A stretch of DNA of 64,000 bases from Armatimonas sp043757465 (GTDB lineage Bacteria > Armatimonadota > Armatimonadia > Armatimonadales > Armatimonadaceae). Positions 33,115-41,436 of this stretch are shown here, piece by piece (position 1 is the first letter of the stretch; the number at the start of each line of letters is the position of its first letter). The translations under genes were made by a program, and so were the position numbers. Under the pieces are notes generated by a model. That model was not told the DNA's origin, searched no databases, and was given only the letters and a program-made list of their open reading frames with translations. Location of the stretch: contig NZ_JAYVPL010000147.1 in assembly GCF_043757465.1 (NCBI RefSeq), positions 36,360 through 100,359 on the forward strand, read 5' to 3'.

Positions 33115-34550
33115 CTTAACCGTACGGTAGTGATGGTGGTGGGTGGCTGGTCGCGCTCGAAGTAGCCCTCGACGGAGGTCTTGCGGGTCGTCTCGAAGCC
33201 ACGCGGGAGGCCGTCTTTGCCCAGCCAGACCTGGTAGCTGGTCTCGGAGGTAATCCGGCGGTCGCCTCGGTTGTTCGTGATGGTGGTACGTGTCAGCAGA
33301 ATACTCTCGGCGAGAGCGCCATCGGGCAAGGCAGCCGCAGGGAGGGCGCGGACGGAGTCGTAGCCACTCAGCGACGGGGGGCCTTCGAGGAGCCACTGAA
33401 GCGGGTCCAGCGCACTGCGGAGCGCGGCCTGCTGGAGAGTCTGCTCCAGGCGTGCGCCCTCGCGGACGTTCGCGGAGCGTTTCTTACCCGCGCTGTCCTC
33501 CACCACCACCTGAATCGCATCCGCTTTCATGCTCTGGGTCACGGGGAAGCCATCTACCCCCTTGATTGTCACGAGCGCACGGTCGGGCCGCTCCAGCCAG
33601 AGCTCGTAGGTGCCGTTGTAGCCCATGCCACCCCGAGGAGGGCGGGAATCGGTGCTACGGATCTGCTGCTGGGTGGTCACGAATGCGCCCGCGTGGAGCG
33701 TAAAGAAGCGCTGGTGGGCACGCTCCCACGCTGCCAGCAGAGCAACGGCGGCCGGATCGCGCTGGGCGGGAGGGATTTCCTGAGGGCGCTCTGGGACTTT
33801 CAGAGGCTGCTCGGTGTAGTTCTCCGGGAGTGCCTGAGAAAACGGCGCGGCGTTCTTGGGAGCGGGCTGGTAGGTCTCTTTACGGTAGGTTGTCCGTCCG
33901 TCGCGCACTTCCCACTCCTCGGCCACCGAGAGGTTGTGCGCGGACGTAAACTTATAGCGCCGGATGCGCTGAGGACGGCCCGCTCTGGGTGCAAGGCTAC
34001 TGGCTTCCAGAACGGTGCCATCGGGAGCTTGCCAGAGACGAGTGAGCATTGCCACCTCGGGCTCCGTGGCGAGCTGAGCCCCACAGCTTGCTCCGAGCGG
34101 ATCGAGGCGTGCGTACTGGAGCGCCCGCGAGACCTGCCCCAGCTCACTCAGATAGAGGCGAGAGAACTCTCGTGTGGTCTGTTTCCCCCTCTCGTCGAAG
34201 CGCACGGCCAAGAGCGAGTCGCCGTCACAGATTGCCTTACGCACCGTCTGCCGCCCCGTCGCCCCGAGCGCATGGCTCACCGCCAGCTTGTTGCCGGGCG
34301 CAGTATAGAGGATCTCCGTGGCCGTCACGGCAGGGGAGACACGTCCCCGGTCGCTCCGCAGAACGCTCAGTGCGCACTGAAAGCTGTAGCCCCCAGTGGC
34401 ATGGGCAGCATCGCGGGCGGCGAGGTAGGCCCGTCGCCCGGCCAGCTCCTCACGAAACGAGAGACGAGCGGGAATGCGAGGCAGCGCCGGGAGTTCAGGG
34501 GTCTGCACGGGCTTTGCCTGCATGAAAAATAAAAGAGCGAGAAATTGCAC
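33081..34550 (-). CDS. Secreted protein with LolA-like regions
   Basis: A 489-aa protein. The GTG at 34550 gives MQFLALLFFMQAKPV, a short signal-like start; a frame opening much earlier would run inside the McsB-like gene, and an ATG at 34523 is the other option. Two similar halves (about 20-250 and 270-485) have the pattern of outer-membrane lipoprotein-carrier-like proteins: VTATEILYTAPGNKLAV... and YNGTYELWLERPDRALVTIKGVDGFP. I infer a LolA/DUF2092-type fold, with unknown cargo. Its 3' end is duplicated at 31216 across island A. Confidence 0.55.
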   Translation of the reverse strand: MQFLALLFFMQAKPVQTPELPALPRIPARLSFREELAGRRAYLAARDAAHATGGYSFQCALSVLRSDRGRVSPAVTATEILYTAPGNKLAVSHALGATGRQTVRKAICDGDSLLAVRFDERGKQTTREFSRLYLSELGQVSRALQYARLDPLGASCGAQLATEPEVAMLTRLWQAPDGTVLEASSLAPRAGRPQRIRRYKFTSAHNLSVAEEWEVRDGRTTYRKETYQPAPKNAAPFSQALPENYTEQPLKVPERPQEIPPAQRDPAAVALLAAWERAHQRFFTLHAGAFVTTQQQIRSTDSRPPRGGMGYNGTYELWLERPDRALVTIKGVDGFPVTQSMKADAIQVVVEDSAGKKRSANVREGARLEQTLQQAALRSALDPLQWLLEGPPSLSGYDSVRALPAAALPDGALAESILLTRTTITNNRGDRRITSETSYQVWLGKDGLPRGFETTRKTSVEGYFERDQPPTTITTVRLSAVGTDREPPF

Positions 34551-34581
34551 AAGCCGCAGACGACAAAGTGGCAGCGATTGT

Positions 34582-35577
34582 TCAGCCCAGAAGTTGGCGA
34601 AGCAGCGCGGGCCGTGCGATCTGGCTCCGGAGCGAGTCGCCCTGCCCCAGCGCAAGAATCGCCCCAGCGAACACGACAGGCTCCAGTGCGTCTGCGAGCC
34701 CCAGCAGCCCGGCGAGCCGTCGGTGAGAGAGCAGTTCCAGCGCCTCGCTCTCGCCCAGTGCCTCCGCTGTGGAAATGCGCTCGTGGCTACGTTCCCAGGT
34801 CTGTCGCAGGGTCCAAGGCTGCACGCGCGGCAAGCGCTCCCGAGCCGCTTTCTCAGCGGCAATGAGAACCTGGGCGGCTCCTTGGACGCTCCAGACAAAG
34901 ATCAGCGGGTCGTTTTCGGGGCGGTAGGTGATCTCGTGGCTGACCTGGTAGAGTGCCCCGGAGCGCAGCGAGCCCTCACCATGGATCCCACGCACCGTGC
35001 CCCCCAGCGCACAGACCGCCTCAATTTTGGTGTCCAGCTCCTCCAGCCAGGTCAGTGCGGGCAGGTGCAGGAGCACCGAGAGCCGCAGCCCAGTGCCGAC
35101 ATTGGCCAGTGACGCCGTCAAGAAACCCAGGCGGTCGTCGTGGGCAAGCTCCAGCCCTCGCGCCAGGAGCTGCTCCACCATGCTCACGCGCTCGTAGACA
35201 CGCTGGGGCTCACAGCCGGGGGCGAGTGCTTGTAGCCTCAGGTGATCCTCCTCATTGACGAGAACCGAAAGAGCACCGTCTTTTGCGAGCAGTGCCCAGC
35301 GCCCGGGCTTCCCATCGGCCATTTTCGGGGAGATACTCTGCCCCGCCACCAGTGCCTGCCGCTCGCTCTCGCTGAGCTTCTCCAGCTCACAGGGCTTGAG
35401 CAGTGTCAGATCACCGATCTTAGCGGCCTCCCGCACAAGCTGCGCCACCCGCTTGCGCTGCGCCACACTGGCGCGGTGAGGAAACGGAAACTCCGCTAAG
35501 TTACGCGCCAGCCGCGCCCGCGTCGAGACCGCGATCTCCCGCTCCGCCCCTTCTTGCTCCAACCAGCCAAAACTCAC
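34582..35577 (-). CDS. McsB-like guanidino phosphotransferase (possible protein arginine kinase homologue)
   Basis: A 331-aa protein of the phosphagen-kinase/McsB family. STRARLARNLAEFPFP, LVNEEDHLRLQALAPG, LGFLTASLANVGTGLRLSVLLHLPAL, and TVRGIHGEGS...LYQVSHEI match McsB. The active-site Cys (in C-P-T-N-x-G-T-G) is Ser156 here (T-A-S-L-A-N-V-G-T-G), and mcsA, clpC and ctsR are not neighbours. It could be inactive or altered in specificity. The start is GTG 35577, preceded by TATAAT with a 5-nt gap; it is divergent from recN. Confidence 0.72.
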   Translation of the reverse strand: MSFGWLEQEGAEREIAVSTRARLARNLAEFPFPHRASVAQRKRVAQLVREAAKIGDLTLLKPCELEKLSESERQALVAGQSISPKMADGKPGRWALLAKDGALSVLVNEEDHLRLQALAPGCEPQRVYERVSMVEQLLARGLELAHDDRLGFLTASLANVGTGLRLSVLLHLPALTWLEELDTKIEAVCALGGTVRGIHGEGSLRSGALYQVSHEITYRPENDPLIFVWSVQGAAQVLIAAEKAARERLPRVQPWTLRQTWERSHERISTAEALGESEALELLSHRRLAGLLGLADALEPVVFAGAILALGQGDSLRSQIARPALLRQLLG

Positions 35578-35582
35578 GGGCT

Positions 35583-35588
35583 ATTATA
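35583..35588 (-). promoter_or_regulatory. -10 box of the McsB-like gene
   Basis: A perfect TATAAT on the minus strand, 5 nt before GTG 35577. It forms a divergent promoter region with the recN box at 35633-35638. Confidence 0.55.
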
Positions 35589-35632
35589 CTTGCCCTTTCC
35601 GTCCGTGCGCCCCGGCGAGGAGTCTCTGGCGG

Positions 35633-35638
35633 TATAAT
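35633..35638 (+). promoter_or_regulatory. -10 box of recN
   Basis: A perfect TATAAT, 14 nt before ATG 35653; no Shine-Dalgarno sequence is seen in the leader. Confidence 0.55.
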
Positions 35639-35652
35639 TCTGTCACATCGCT

Positions 35653-37329
35653 ATGCTTACGGAACTGTCAGTCGAGAATTTTGCGCTTGTCGAGCGGGTG
35701 CGGCTTCGCTTTGGGGCGGGGCTGAACCTGCTGACCGGGGAGACGGGAGCGGGTAAATCTATCCTACTCGATGCCTTAGGGTTAGTCCTGGGTGAGCGCA
35801 CGAGTGCGGATGCCGTGCGCCACGGGGCGGAGAAGGCACGGGTTGAGGCGGTCTTTGCGCTCACAGTGGGCGATTCGCGCCTGGCTCCCGCGCTGGAGAG
35901 TACGGGAATCGAGCCCGAGGACGGCCTGCTCATCCTCTCCCGGGAGCTGAGCGCCAGCGGCAAGAGCAGCGCACGCATCAACGGTCGCCCTGTGACTGTG
36001 GCCGTTTTGAAAGTGATTGGCGATGCGCTGGTAGACATTCACGGGCAGCACGAGCACCAGTCCTTAATGCTGGTGGAGCGCCATGTGGAGCTGCTGGATG
36101 CCTGGTGCGGCGATGAGACACGGGCGCTTAAAGAGGCAGTGGCCGATACCTGGGATGTCTTTTCCGCCGCACGCGCCGAGCGTGAGGCGCTTCTGCGCGA
36201 GGCCCGTGAGCGCACCCGAAACCTGGACATCTATTCCTACCAGCGCGACGAGATAGACGCCGCCGCACTGGTGCCCGGTGAAGAGGAGGAGCTGCAAGCC
36301 GAGCGACGACGCCTGGGAAGTGCCGAGCGCCTCCACGCCGCGTCGGCGGCGGCCTACGAAGCGCTACAAGGCGGCGCACTCGATGGTTTATCGCAGGCAG
36401 TGCGGGAGATAGAGCGAGGACTGAAGTTCGATGACAGCCTTTCCAGTATTCTGGAATCGCTCAACAGCGCCCTCTACGCTGCCGATGACGCCATGCGCGA
36501 GGTGCGCACCTACCGCGACTCCGTGGAGTTCAACCCGCAACGCCTCTCCCACATTGAGGATCGGCTTGATCTGCTCAAGAGCCTCAAGCGCAAGTACGGC
36601 GAGGACATTGCCGCGATGGTGCGCTACCGCGAGGAGCTCGGGCAGAAGCTAGAGACGCTGGAGAACGCCGAGGAGCGCTTAGCCGCGCTGGAGGCGCTGG
36701 AAAAATCCACGTTTGCCGAGGTCGAAAAATGCGCCGCCGTGCTCACCAAGGCCCGCAAGAAAGCCGCCGAGCCCTTTGCAAAAGGCATCCAGACCGAGCT
36801 CAAGGATCTAGCGATGGCGGCGACCCGGTTCTCCGTCTCAGTTGTGCCACGCGAGCCAGGGCCGGGCGGGGCGGATGCGGTCGAGTTCTTGATCTCCCCC
36901 AACCCCGGCGAGCCGCTCAAGCCGCTTGCTAAGATCGCGTCGGGTGGCGAGCTCTCGCGCGTGATGCTGGCCCTCAAGTCCGTGATGAGTAAGCACGTCG
37001 CCCCGCCCACTCTGGTCTTCGATGAGATTGACACGGGAATCGGGGGGCGCACTGCCACGGTACTAGCGCAAAAGCTCCACGCGCTGGGGCAAGCCGCACA
37101 AACGCTGTGTATCACGCACCTGCCCCAGATAGCAGCACGCGGCGACATGCATTTTTTTATCGAGAAGCGCACCGAAAAAGGCCGCACGACCGTCAGTGTG
37201 TTACCGCTCGAAGGCGAGGCTCGGGTACAAGAATTAGCAAGAATGCTCGGTGGGAATAACTCCGAAACCGTCCTTGCCCACGCCCGCGAGATGCTGGAAC
37301 ATAATAAAATATTTCTTACTACCACTTGA
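35653..37329 (+). CDS. recN: DNA repair protein RecN (C terminus rewritten by an inserted island)
   Basis: A 558-aa SMC-like ATPase. Walker A GETGAGKSILL lies at residues 29-39, with a central coiled coil. The C-terminal ATPase half has SGGELSRVMLALKSV, LVFDEIDTGIGG and CITHLPQIAARGDMHFFIEK. RecN gathers DNA ends in double-strand-break repair. After LAHAREML the sequence switches from host-like GC-rich codons to AT-rich EHNKIFLTTT and a stop. The original ending (GKSLASGTTTL) lies 2.2 kb downstream, after a second copy of the same 22 bp. Loss of the last residues probably has little effect, as this tail is outside the core motifs. Confidence 0.95.
   Translation: MLTELSVENFALVERVRLRFGAGLNLLTGETGAGKSILLDALGLVLGERTSADAVRHGAEKARVEAVFALTVGDSRLAPALESTGIEPEDGLLILSRELSASGKSSARINGRPVTVAVLKVIGDALVDIHGQHEHQSLMLVERHVELLDAWCGDETRALKEAVADTWDVFSAARAEREALLREARERTRNLDIYSYQRDEIDAAALVPGEEEELQAERRRLGSAERLHAASAAAYEALQGGALDGLSQAVREIERGLKFDDSLSSILESLNSALYAADDAMREVRTYRDSVEFNPQRLSHIEDRLDLLKSLKRKYGEDIAAMVRYREELGQKLETLENAEERLAALEALEKSTFAEVEKCAAVLTKARKKAAEPFAKGIQTELKDLAMAATRFSVSVVPREPGPGGADAVEFLISPNPGEPLKPLAKIASGGELSRVMLALKSVMSKHVAPPTLVFDEIDTGIGGRTATVLAQKLHALGQAAQTLCITHLPQIAARGDMHFFIEKRTEKGRTTVSVLPLEGEARVQELARMLGGNNSETVLAHAREMLEHNKIFLTTT
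37276..37297. repeat. Left 22-bp direct repeat of AT-rich island B (in recN)
   Basis: 22 bp identical to 39525-39546; both contain CACGCCCGCGAGATGCTGG and encode AHAREML. This copy is followed immediately by AT-rich DNA. Confidence 0.95.
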
Positions 37330-37421
37330 CAACAAATTTCTCATGTGTTAGACCTTTATTATTCGAGAACAATAGGGTTCTCACACTGACCAAGTAAATT
37401 GGGGTTGTAGTACAGTCAGAT

Positions 37422-37463
37422 CGGGTGAAAAACCCAAAACTCCGGGTGAAAAACCCAAAACTC
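37422..37463 (+). repeat. 21-bp tandem duplication with hairpin units upstream of a secreted-protein gene
   Basis: Two perfect copies, 37422-37442 and 37443-37463, each containing CGGGTGAAAAACCCAAAACT. In each, GGGT-GAAAA-ACCC can form a small hairpin. They lie in the leader, 24 nt before the ATG at 37487, so they may act in translation or as mRNA structure. Confidence 0.9.
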
Positions 37464-37486
37464 TCAATCGAGAATCAGGAATAACT

Positions 37487-38164
37487 ATGAAGACACGATT
37501 CGTGGTATTTACGATATTGGCATGCCTTTCGGCAATAGGTTTTCCATCATCTGCTCATGCAGGAAATTGGACAGTTCAATATGTTCAAGAAGATTCGACA
37601 CGCCATGTATGTGACTCTGGTACATTGGTTGGCAATGCTACCAACGATCCAATTACGATTGTTTGGGGATATGAGTCAGCACCGGATACTGAGGAAGTAC
37701 AAACTCCTTGTGCACGTTTTGAAGAATCATCATCATTTGATAATTTCTTCCAAAATGCAACAGCCGTAAAATCTCATGGGAGTATCTTAGATAATCAACC
37801 GGCAGGAGTGAGTATGTATGCACGAGTAAAAGGGCAAGCAGAGTTTGCTTGGGATGCAAATGCGACACAAAATGGAACGATACCAGGCAATACAGGTACA
37901 TTTCAGGTAAACTGGACGAAACACTGGAATTCTTCGCATACAAACTACTCGGGTTCATATGTGGCATTTAATGGAGGTTCTCCTGGGAGTGCGCATGAGG
38001 GACATACTTATATTGATTCTTCGCCCCAAGATGATGATTTGGCTTTTTGGGATTGGGAAACGGAATCAGGTGGAGGAGGATTCACTGCATCGGAATATGA
38101 TACATACTCATTTTCGGCATATGCTACATGGCAAGTCGAATTTAATGAGCTCCCTAGCTTTTAA
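37487..38164 (+). CDS. Hypothetical secreted protein in AT-rich island B
   Basis: A 225-aa protein with a clear signal peptide (MKTRFVVFTILACLSAIGF, cleavage after SSAHA). The mature part has two cysteines (VCDSGTL, TPCARFEE) that could form a disulfide, and is rich in aromatic residues, Ser, Asn and Thr, typical of an extracellular beta protein (TFQVNWTKHWNSSHTNYSGSYVAFNGG). No known family is recognised. AAT/AAA-rich codons contrast with recN. An AGGAATA ribosome-like site precedes the ATG. Confidence 0.6.
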   Translation: MKTRFVVFTILACLSAIGFPSSAHAGNWTVQYVQEDSTRHVCDSGTLVGNATNDPITIVWGYESAPDTEEVQTPCARFEESSSFDNFFQNATAVKSHGSILDNQPAGVSMYARVKGQAEFAWDANATQNGTIPGNTGTFQVNWTKHWNSSHTNYSGSYVAFNGGSPGSAHEGHTYIDSSPQDDDLAFWDWETESGGGGFTASEYDTYSFSAYATWQVEFNELPSF

Positions 38165-38256
38165 TATTCCTCAATAAAAAATCCAGTGTCCAGAGGTTTT
38201 ACAAAAATTATTTGAACACTGGATACCTGATCTTAAGCATATCGAGTCTGTAAATT

Positions 38257-39483
38257 ATGAATTCTAGTCAATTAGAGAATATATCAAAAATACTCAACGT
38301 AAAAATTCTCCAAACAGGATTTGAAATCCACAATCCTGACAATAATAAGATTAATATCAATCCTAATTCTAATAATTCCTCAATAATTAATGAGTATTGT
38401 AAAAAATACAGATACGAAATAAATAAAGATAAATCTGCTCTTTTGATATTAAATCCTATTAGAGATCCAGAACATTGTGATAAACTAATTAACCTAAATG
38501 TGGAAGATATTAATCATTACTGTCACAGACTCTTGAGTGTGTTACCGAATTTCGACAATGATTCAAAAGATGTTCCAGGCATTTATTTCACATCAAGATT
38601 CGTACAATCTTTAAGCTCATCAGAAAAGCAGGCTGCATTTACGAAAGGGGTTTCTTGCAATAATTTATCAAATACATCTCAAAAAATGCTTGATAAATAT
38701 TTACTGTACACATATTTCGGAAGGATAGTCGGTCAATGCACAGACATAACAACAATTTTTAAATCAAAACACGAATTAAAAATTTCTAAACAAGATAAAA
38801 TATTATTTTTAAAATATAAAAACAAAAACGGTGAATATAAAAAACGCATTATCGATTTAGAAGGAAATAATAGCAGTATTAATTATTCCTTTACATCAAT
38901 GAGTGTTGCCGATTTTTTCGATAAACTAAAGCAAATATCGGGAGAAAATATAATTTACCCACCAGATCTAATAAATAAAGGTCTTTCTTTTTACAATATC
39001 GCTGATTGTGATGTTATCAGGTCGGTTTATAGCATATCAAGATTTTTTGATTTAGAAGTTAATAAAAAATCTAAAACTATTGTGATTAGCAGAAAAAAAT
39101 ATGCACCAACAGGAGATTATATTAATGACATCAAAAATTCTACTCCAATTATAATTAAAAGAGAAATGCCATATTTCAACCGACTCAACATAGTAAAATC
39201 AATATTGGATAAATACATTATCAAGCCGAGTAAAGAAATAGATTTTATAGAATTGCCAATGCATATCCAATGTGCAATTGTTAATTACATTTCAGATGAT
39301 CTTATCAGAAATGTATCTGGTCTAATTATTTCTGGAATGCCATATTCTTGGGATATAAGACAACAATTAATATTCAAAATTGAATATAATCCAGTAAAAA
39401 CTCTAAAATATACTATATATTTAGGAGAAAATACGAATTATGGATTCAAAAATCATGTAAAAGCCAGCATGAAGCATGTATAG
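38257..39483 (+). CDS. Hypothetical protein with secretin-STN-like domain in AT-rich island B
   Basis: A 408-aa protein, extremely AT-rich, with Asn, Lys and Ile dominating, and without signal peptide. Residues about 208-290 (MSVADFFDKLKQISGENIIYPPDLINKGLSFYNIADCDVIRSVYSISRFFDLEVNKKSKTIVISRKK, quoted here only by its ends MSVADFF and IVISRKK) have the length and strand-helix order of secretin/TonB short N-terminal (STN) domains. The first 65 residues could be another. The rest is not recognised. It may be a phage- or plasmid-derived gene; no replication or integration motif is visible. Confidence 0.5.
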   Translation: MNSSQLENISKILNVKILQTGFEIHNPDNNKININPNSNNSSIINEYCKKYRYEINKDKSALLILNPIRDPEHCDKLINLNVEDINHYCHRLLSVLPNFDNDSKDVPGIYFTSRFVQSLSSSEKQAAFTKGVSCNNLSNTSQKMLDKYLLYTYFGRIVGQCTDITTIFKSKHELKISKQDKILFLKYKNKNGEYKKRIIDLEGNNSSINYSFTSMSVADFFDKLKQISGENIIYPPDLINKGLSFYNIADCDVIRSVYSISRFFDLEVNKKSKTIVISRKKYAPTGDYINDIKNSTPIIIKREMPYFNRLNIVKSILDKYIIKPSKEIDFIELPMHIQCAIVNYISDDLIRNVSGLIISGMPYSWDIRQQLIFKIEYNPVKTLKYTIYLGENTNYGFKNHVKASMKHV

Positions 39484-39524
39484 TCCCTATAAATATCGAG
39501 TCAGTTGGATTTATAAATATTCTC

Positions 39525-39581
39525 GCCCACGCCCGCGAGATGCTGGGTAAGTCGCTCGCATCGGGTACAACCACTCTGTGA
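39525..39581 (+). pseudogene. Displaced 3' end of recN
   Basis: The second copy of the 22-bp repeat continues in frame as AHAREMLGKSLASGTTTL and a TGA at 39579-39581. Its codons are GC-rich like recN proper. The TGA overlaps the GTG start of the next gene (GTGA), as in a compact operon, so this was the original end of recN before island B was inserted. Confidence 0.85.
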
Positions 39582-40552
39582 ATGAAGCAACGGATTTTCT
39601 GGTGATCGGCGCGGGGCTGGCGGGGCTGGCCTTTGCGCGTGCCGTGCAGGCGCAGGGTGCGACGGTTCAGGTTCTGGACAAAGGGCGCGGTGTCGGGGGG
39701 CGGGCGGCGACCCGGCGCTTTGGGGCGGCGCGCATAGACCATGGGGCGCAGTTCTTCACGGCACGCGATGCGGCGTTCCAGGCGGTTGTGGACGATGGCT
39801 TGCGTGACGGCTGGGTGCGCGAGTGGTACCGCTCGGTCCCGGAGTGGCGCGAGGGGGCTATTCACTCCCGCCCCGACGGCCACCCGCGCTATGCCTGCCC
39901 GGAGGGGATCAGCGCTCTGCCGAAGTTTCTGGCGCAAGGGCTCACCGTCACCACTGAGGCCGAAGTGCAGAGCATTAGCTGGGACGATATTGGCTACGTC
40001 GCGACGGCCAAAAACGGGCAGCACTTTGCGGGCACGACCCTGATTCTCAATGTCCCGCCGGTGCAGCTTCTCACGCTCGCGGAGCTCTTGCTCACGCCTG
40101 AAGACGCCGAACGCATCGCCACTGCCACGCTGGAGCCGTGCTGGGCGCTATTGGCTTTGCTCGAAACCGACCTCGCTGTGGACTGGCCCGCTCTGGAGCT
40201 CACCGACCATCCTGTGTTCTCGTGGATCGCACGGGACCATACCAAGCGCGGCCCGGGTGCTCCCCCGACTCTCATCGCGCACACCGCCCCCGTCTGGACA
40301 GCGGCACACCTAGAAGACAGCACGGAGGCCGTCGCCGCTGCACTTTCGTCCGAACTGGCCGCGCTGCTCGGGCCGCTTGCCATCAGACAAACGCAAGCCC
40401 ATCGCTGGCGCTACGCCAAGCCTATCACCCCGCTCGGGCAGCCGTTTTTCTGGGACACTGCGCGGCAGCTCGGCGCGTGCGGCGACTGGTGTGAGGGAGG
40501 ACGAATTGAAGGCGCGTTTCTCTCCGGTCACCGGCTGGCCGGAGCGTGCTAG
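39578..40552 (+). CDS. FAD-dependent amine-oxidase/renalase-like oxidoreductase
   Basis: A 324-aa protein. The Rossmann fold DFLVIGAGLAGLAFARAVQAQG is followed by VLDKGRGVGGRAATRRFGAARIDHGAQFF, a sequence typical of renalase-like bacterial oxidoreductases, and ends with FSWIARDHTKRG, HRWRYAKPITPLG and LGACGDWCEGGRIEGAFLSG. The substrate is unknown. The start is GTG 39578, inside the displaced recN stop codon. Its stop codon (40550-40552) is in the first copy of a threefold 20-bp tandem repeat. Confidence 0.85.
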   Translation: MNEATDFLVIGAGLAGLAFARAVQAQGATVQVLDKGRGVGGRAATRRFGAARIDHGAQFFTARDAAFQAVVDDGLRDGWVREWYRSVPEWREGAIHSRPDGHPRYACPEGISALPKFLAQGLTVTTEAEVQSISWDDIGYVATAKNGQHFAGTTLILNVPPVQLLTLAELLLTPEDAERIATATLEPCWALLALLETDLAVDWPALELTDHPVFSWIARDHTKRGPGAPPTLIAHTAPVWTAAHLEDSTEAVAAALSSELAALLGPLAIRQTQAHRWRYAKPITPLGQPFFWDTARQLGACGDWCEGGRIEGAFLSGHRLAGAC

Positions 40553-40596
40553 CTAAGGCCGGAGCGTGCTAGCTAAGGCCGGAGCGTGCCAGCTAA
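40537..40596. repeat. 20-bp tandem repeat, three copies, holding the stop codons of two converging genes
   Basis: The unit GGCCGGAGCGTGCTAGCTAA occurs at 40537-40556, 40557-40576 and 40577-40596 (one mismatch in the last). The plus-strand oxidoreductase ends (GTGCTAG) in copy 1 and the minus-strand pilin-like gene ends in copy 3. The inner GCTAGC is palindromic. Confidence 0.95.
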
Positions 40597-41393
40597 GGAC
40601 AGACGCCACGCACGCGCCAGATGAGGTTCGCGCCCTTGTCCTGGGACAGCATCCCATTGGCGGAGTAGGCTTTCACGTGACCGTCACCGTGGAGCACCAT
40701 CGCAAGTCCCTGGCCCTGGCCGGTGCGCTGGTGGCGTGCATAGACCGGCTTGAGAACGCCCGCCCCCATCGCCGGATTAGTCGCCACCAGGTCATTGTCC
40801 GAGATCAGCGGGGTGCTCAGACGAACATCCGTAACATTGACCTTCGCCGTAGGGACGCAGGGATCGAAGTTGTGCCCCCGGTAGCGCCCGATGCTCCCAC
40901 TGCCAAACGGCGAGTTCGGGGTATCGGTGAAGAGCGCCAGCCGTGCGGGCTCGTCCACGGCGGCCAGCCCTAGTGTGCTGGTAAACGCCTCGGTGGCATT
41001 GGCAGCCGTGCTGGGATCGCGGTAGGCAAGCTGGGCGTTCATCCCGATAGAGGCGTAGCCGCGCGCCGCCCAGTCGGTCGGGTAGCCAGGTAGGACGGCA
41101 CGGGGGCACTTGAAGATGCCGTCGTTTTTCACATACGGCTGGATCATCTCGGACCATATTGTCGGTGTGAGCGCCCCCGTGTTGTAGTTAGCCGTCATCG
41201 GGTACTGCTCATCATAGTCTTGTACATACATCATCACAGCCGTCGAGAGCTGCCGAACATTGGAGAGACACGCCGCCTGGCGGGCCTTCTCCCGGGCTTG
41301 GGTAAAAACAGGGAAGAGAATAGCAGCAAGAATCGCGATAATAGCGATCACGACTAAGAGTTCTATAAGAGTAAACAGATGACGGGCCATCAT
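40593..41393 (-). CDS. Type IV pilin-like (prepilin N-terminal motif) DUF1559-related protein
   Basis: A 266-aa protein. The start has the prepilin hydrophobic helix FTLIELLVVIAIIAILAAILFPVFTQAREKAR, a strong marker of Armatimonadota and planctomycete pseudopilins, then SNVRQLSTAVMMYVQDYDE. The C-terminal half has MVLHGDGHVKAYS, an H-x9-DG-like surface. Prepilin peptidase cuts after Gly just before the Phe; here that residue is Leu (RHLFTLIELL), so processing may be impaired. An AAGG site is 7 nt before ATG 41393; the following ATG codon (41390) is equally placed. Confidence 0.85.
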   Translation of the reverse strand: MMARHLFTLIELLVVIAIIAILAAILFPVFTQAREKARQAACLSNVRQLSTAVMMYVQDYDEQYPMTANYNTGALTPTIWSEMIQPYVKNDGIFKCPRAVLPGYPTDWAARGYASIGMNAQLAYRDPSTAANATEAFTSTLGLAAVDEPARLALFTDTPNSPFGSGSIGRYRGHNFDPCVPTAKVNVTDVRLSTPLISDNDLVATNPAMGAGVLKPVYARHQRTGQGQGLAMVLHGDGHVKAYSANGMLSQDKGANLIWRVRGVCP

Positions 41394-41436
41394 AAGCACA
41401 CCTTACTCGGGCAGATGACCAATTATACCGAAATAT

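Noticed and set aside
34551..34898. Long N-terminal extension of the LolA-like gene inside the McsB-like gene
   Set aside because: The extension is antiparallel in frame to conserved McsB-like motifs and has no protein-like pattern; a short signal-like start at 34550 fits better.
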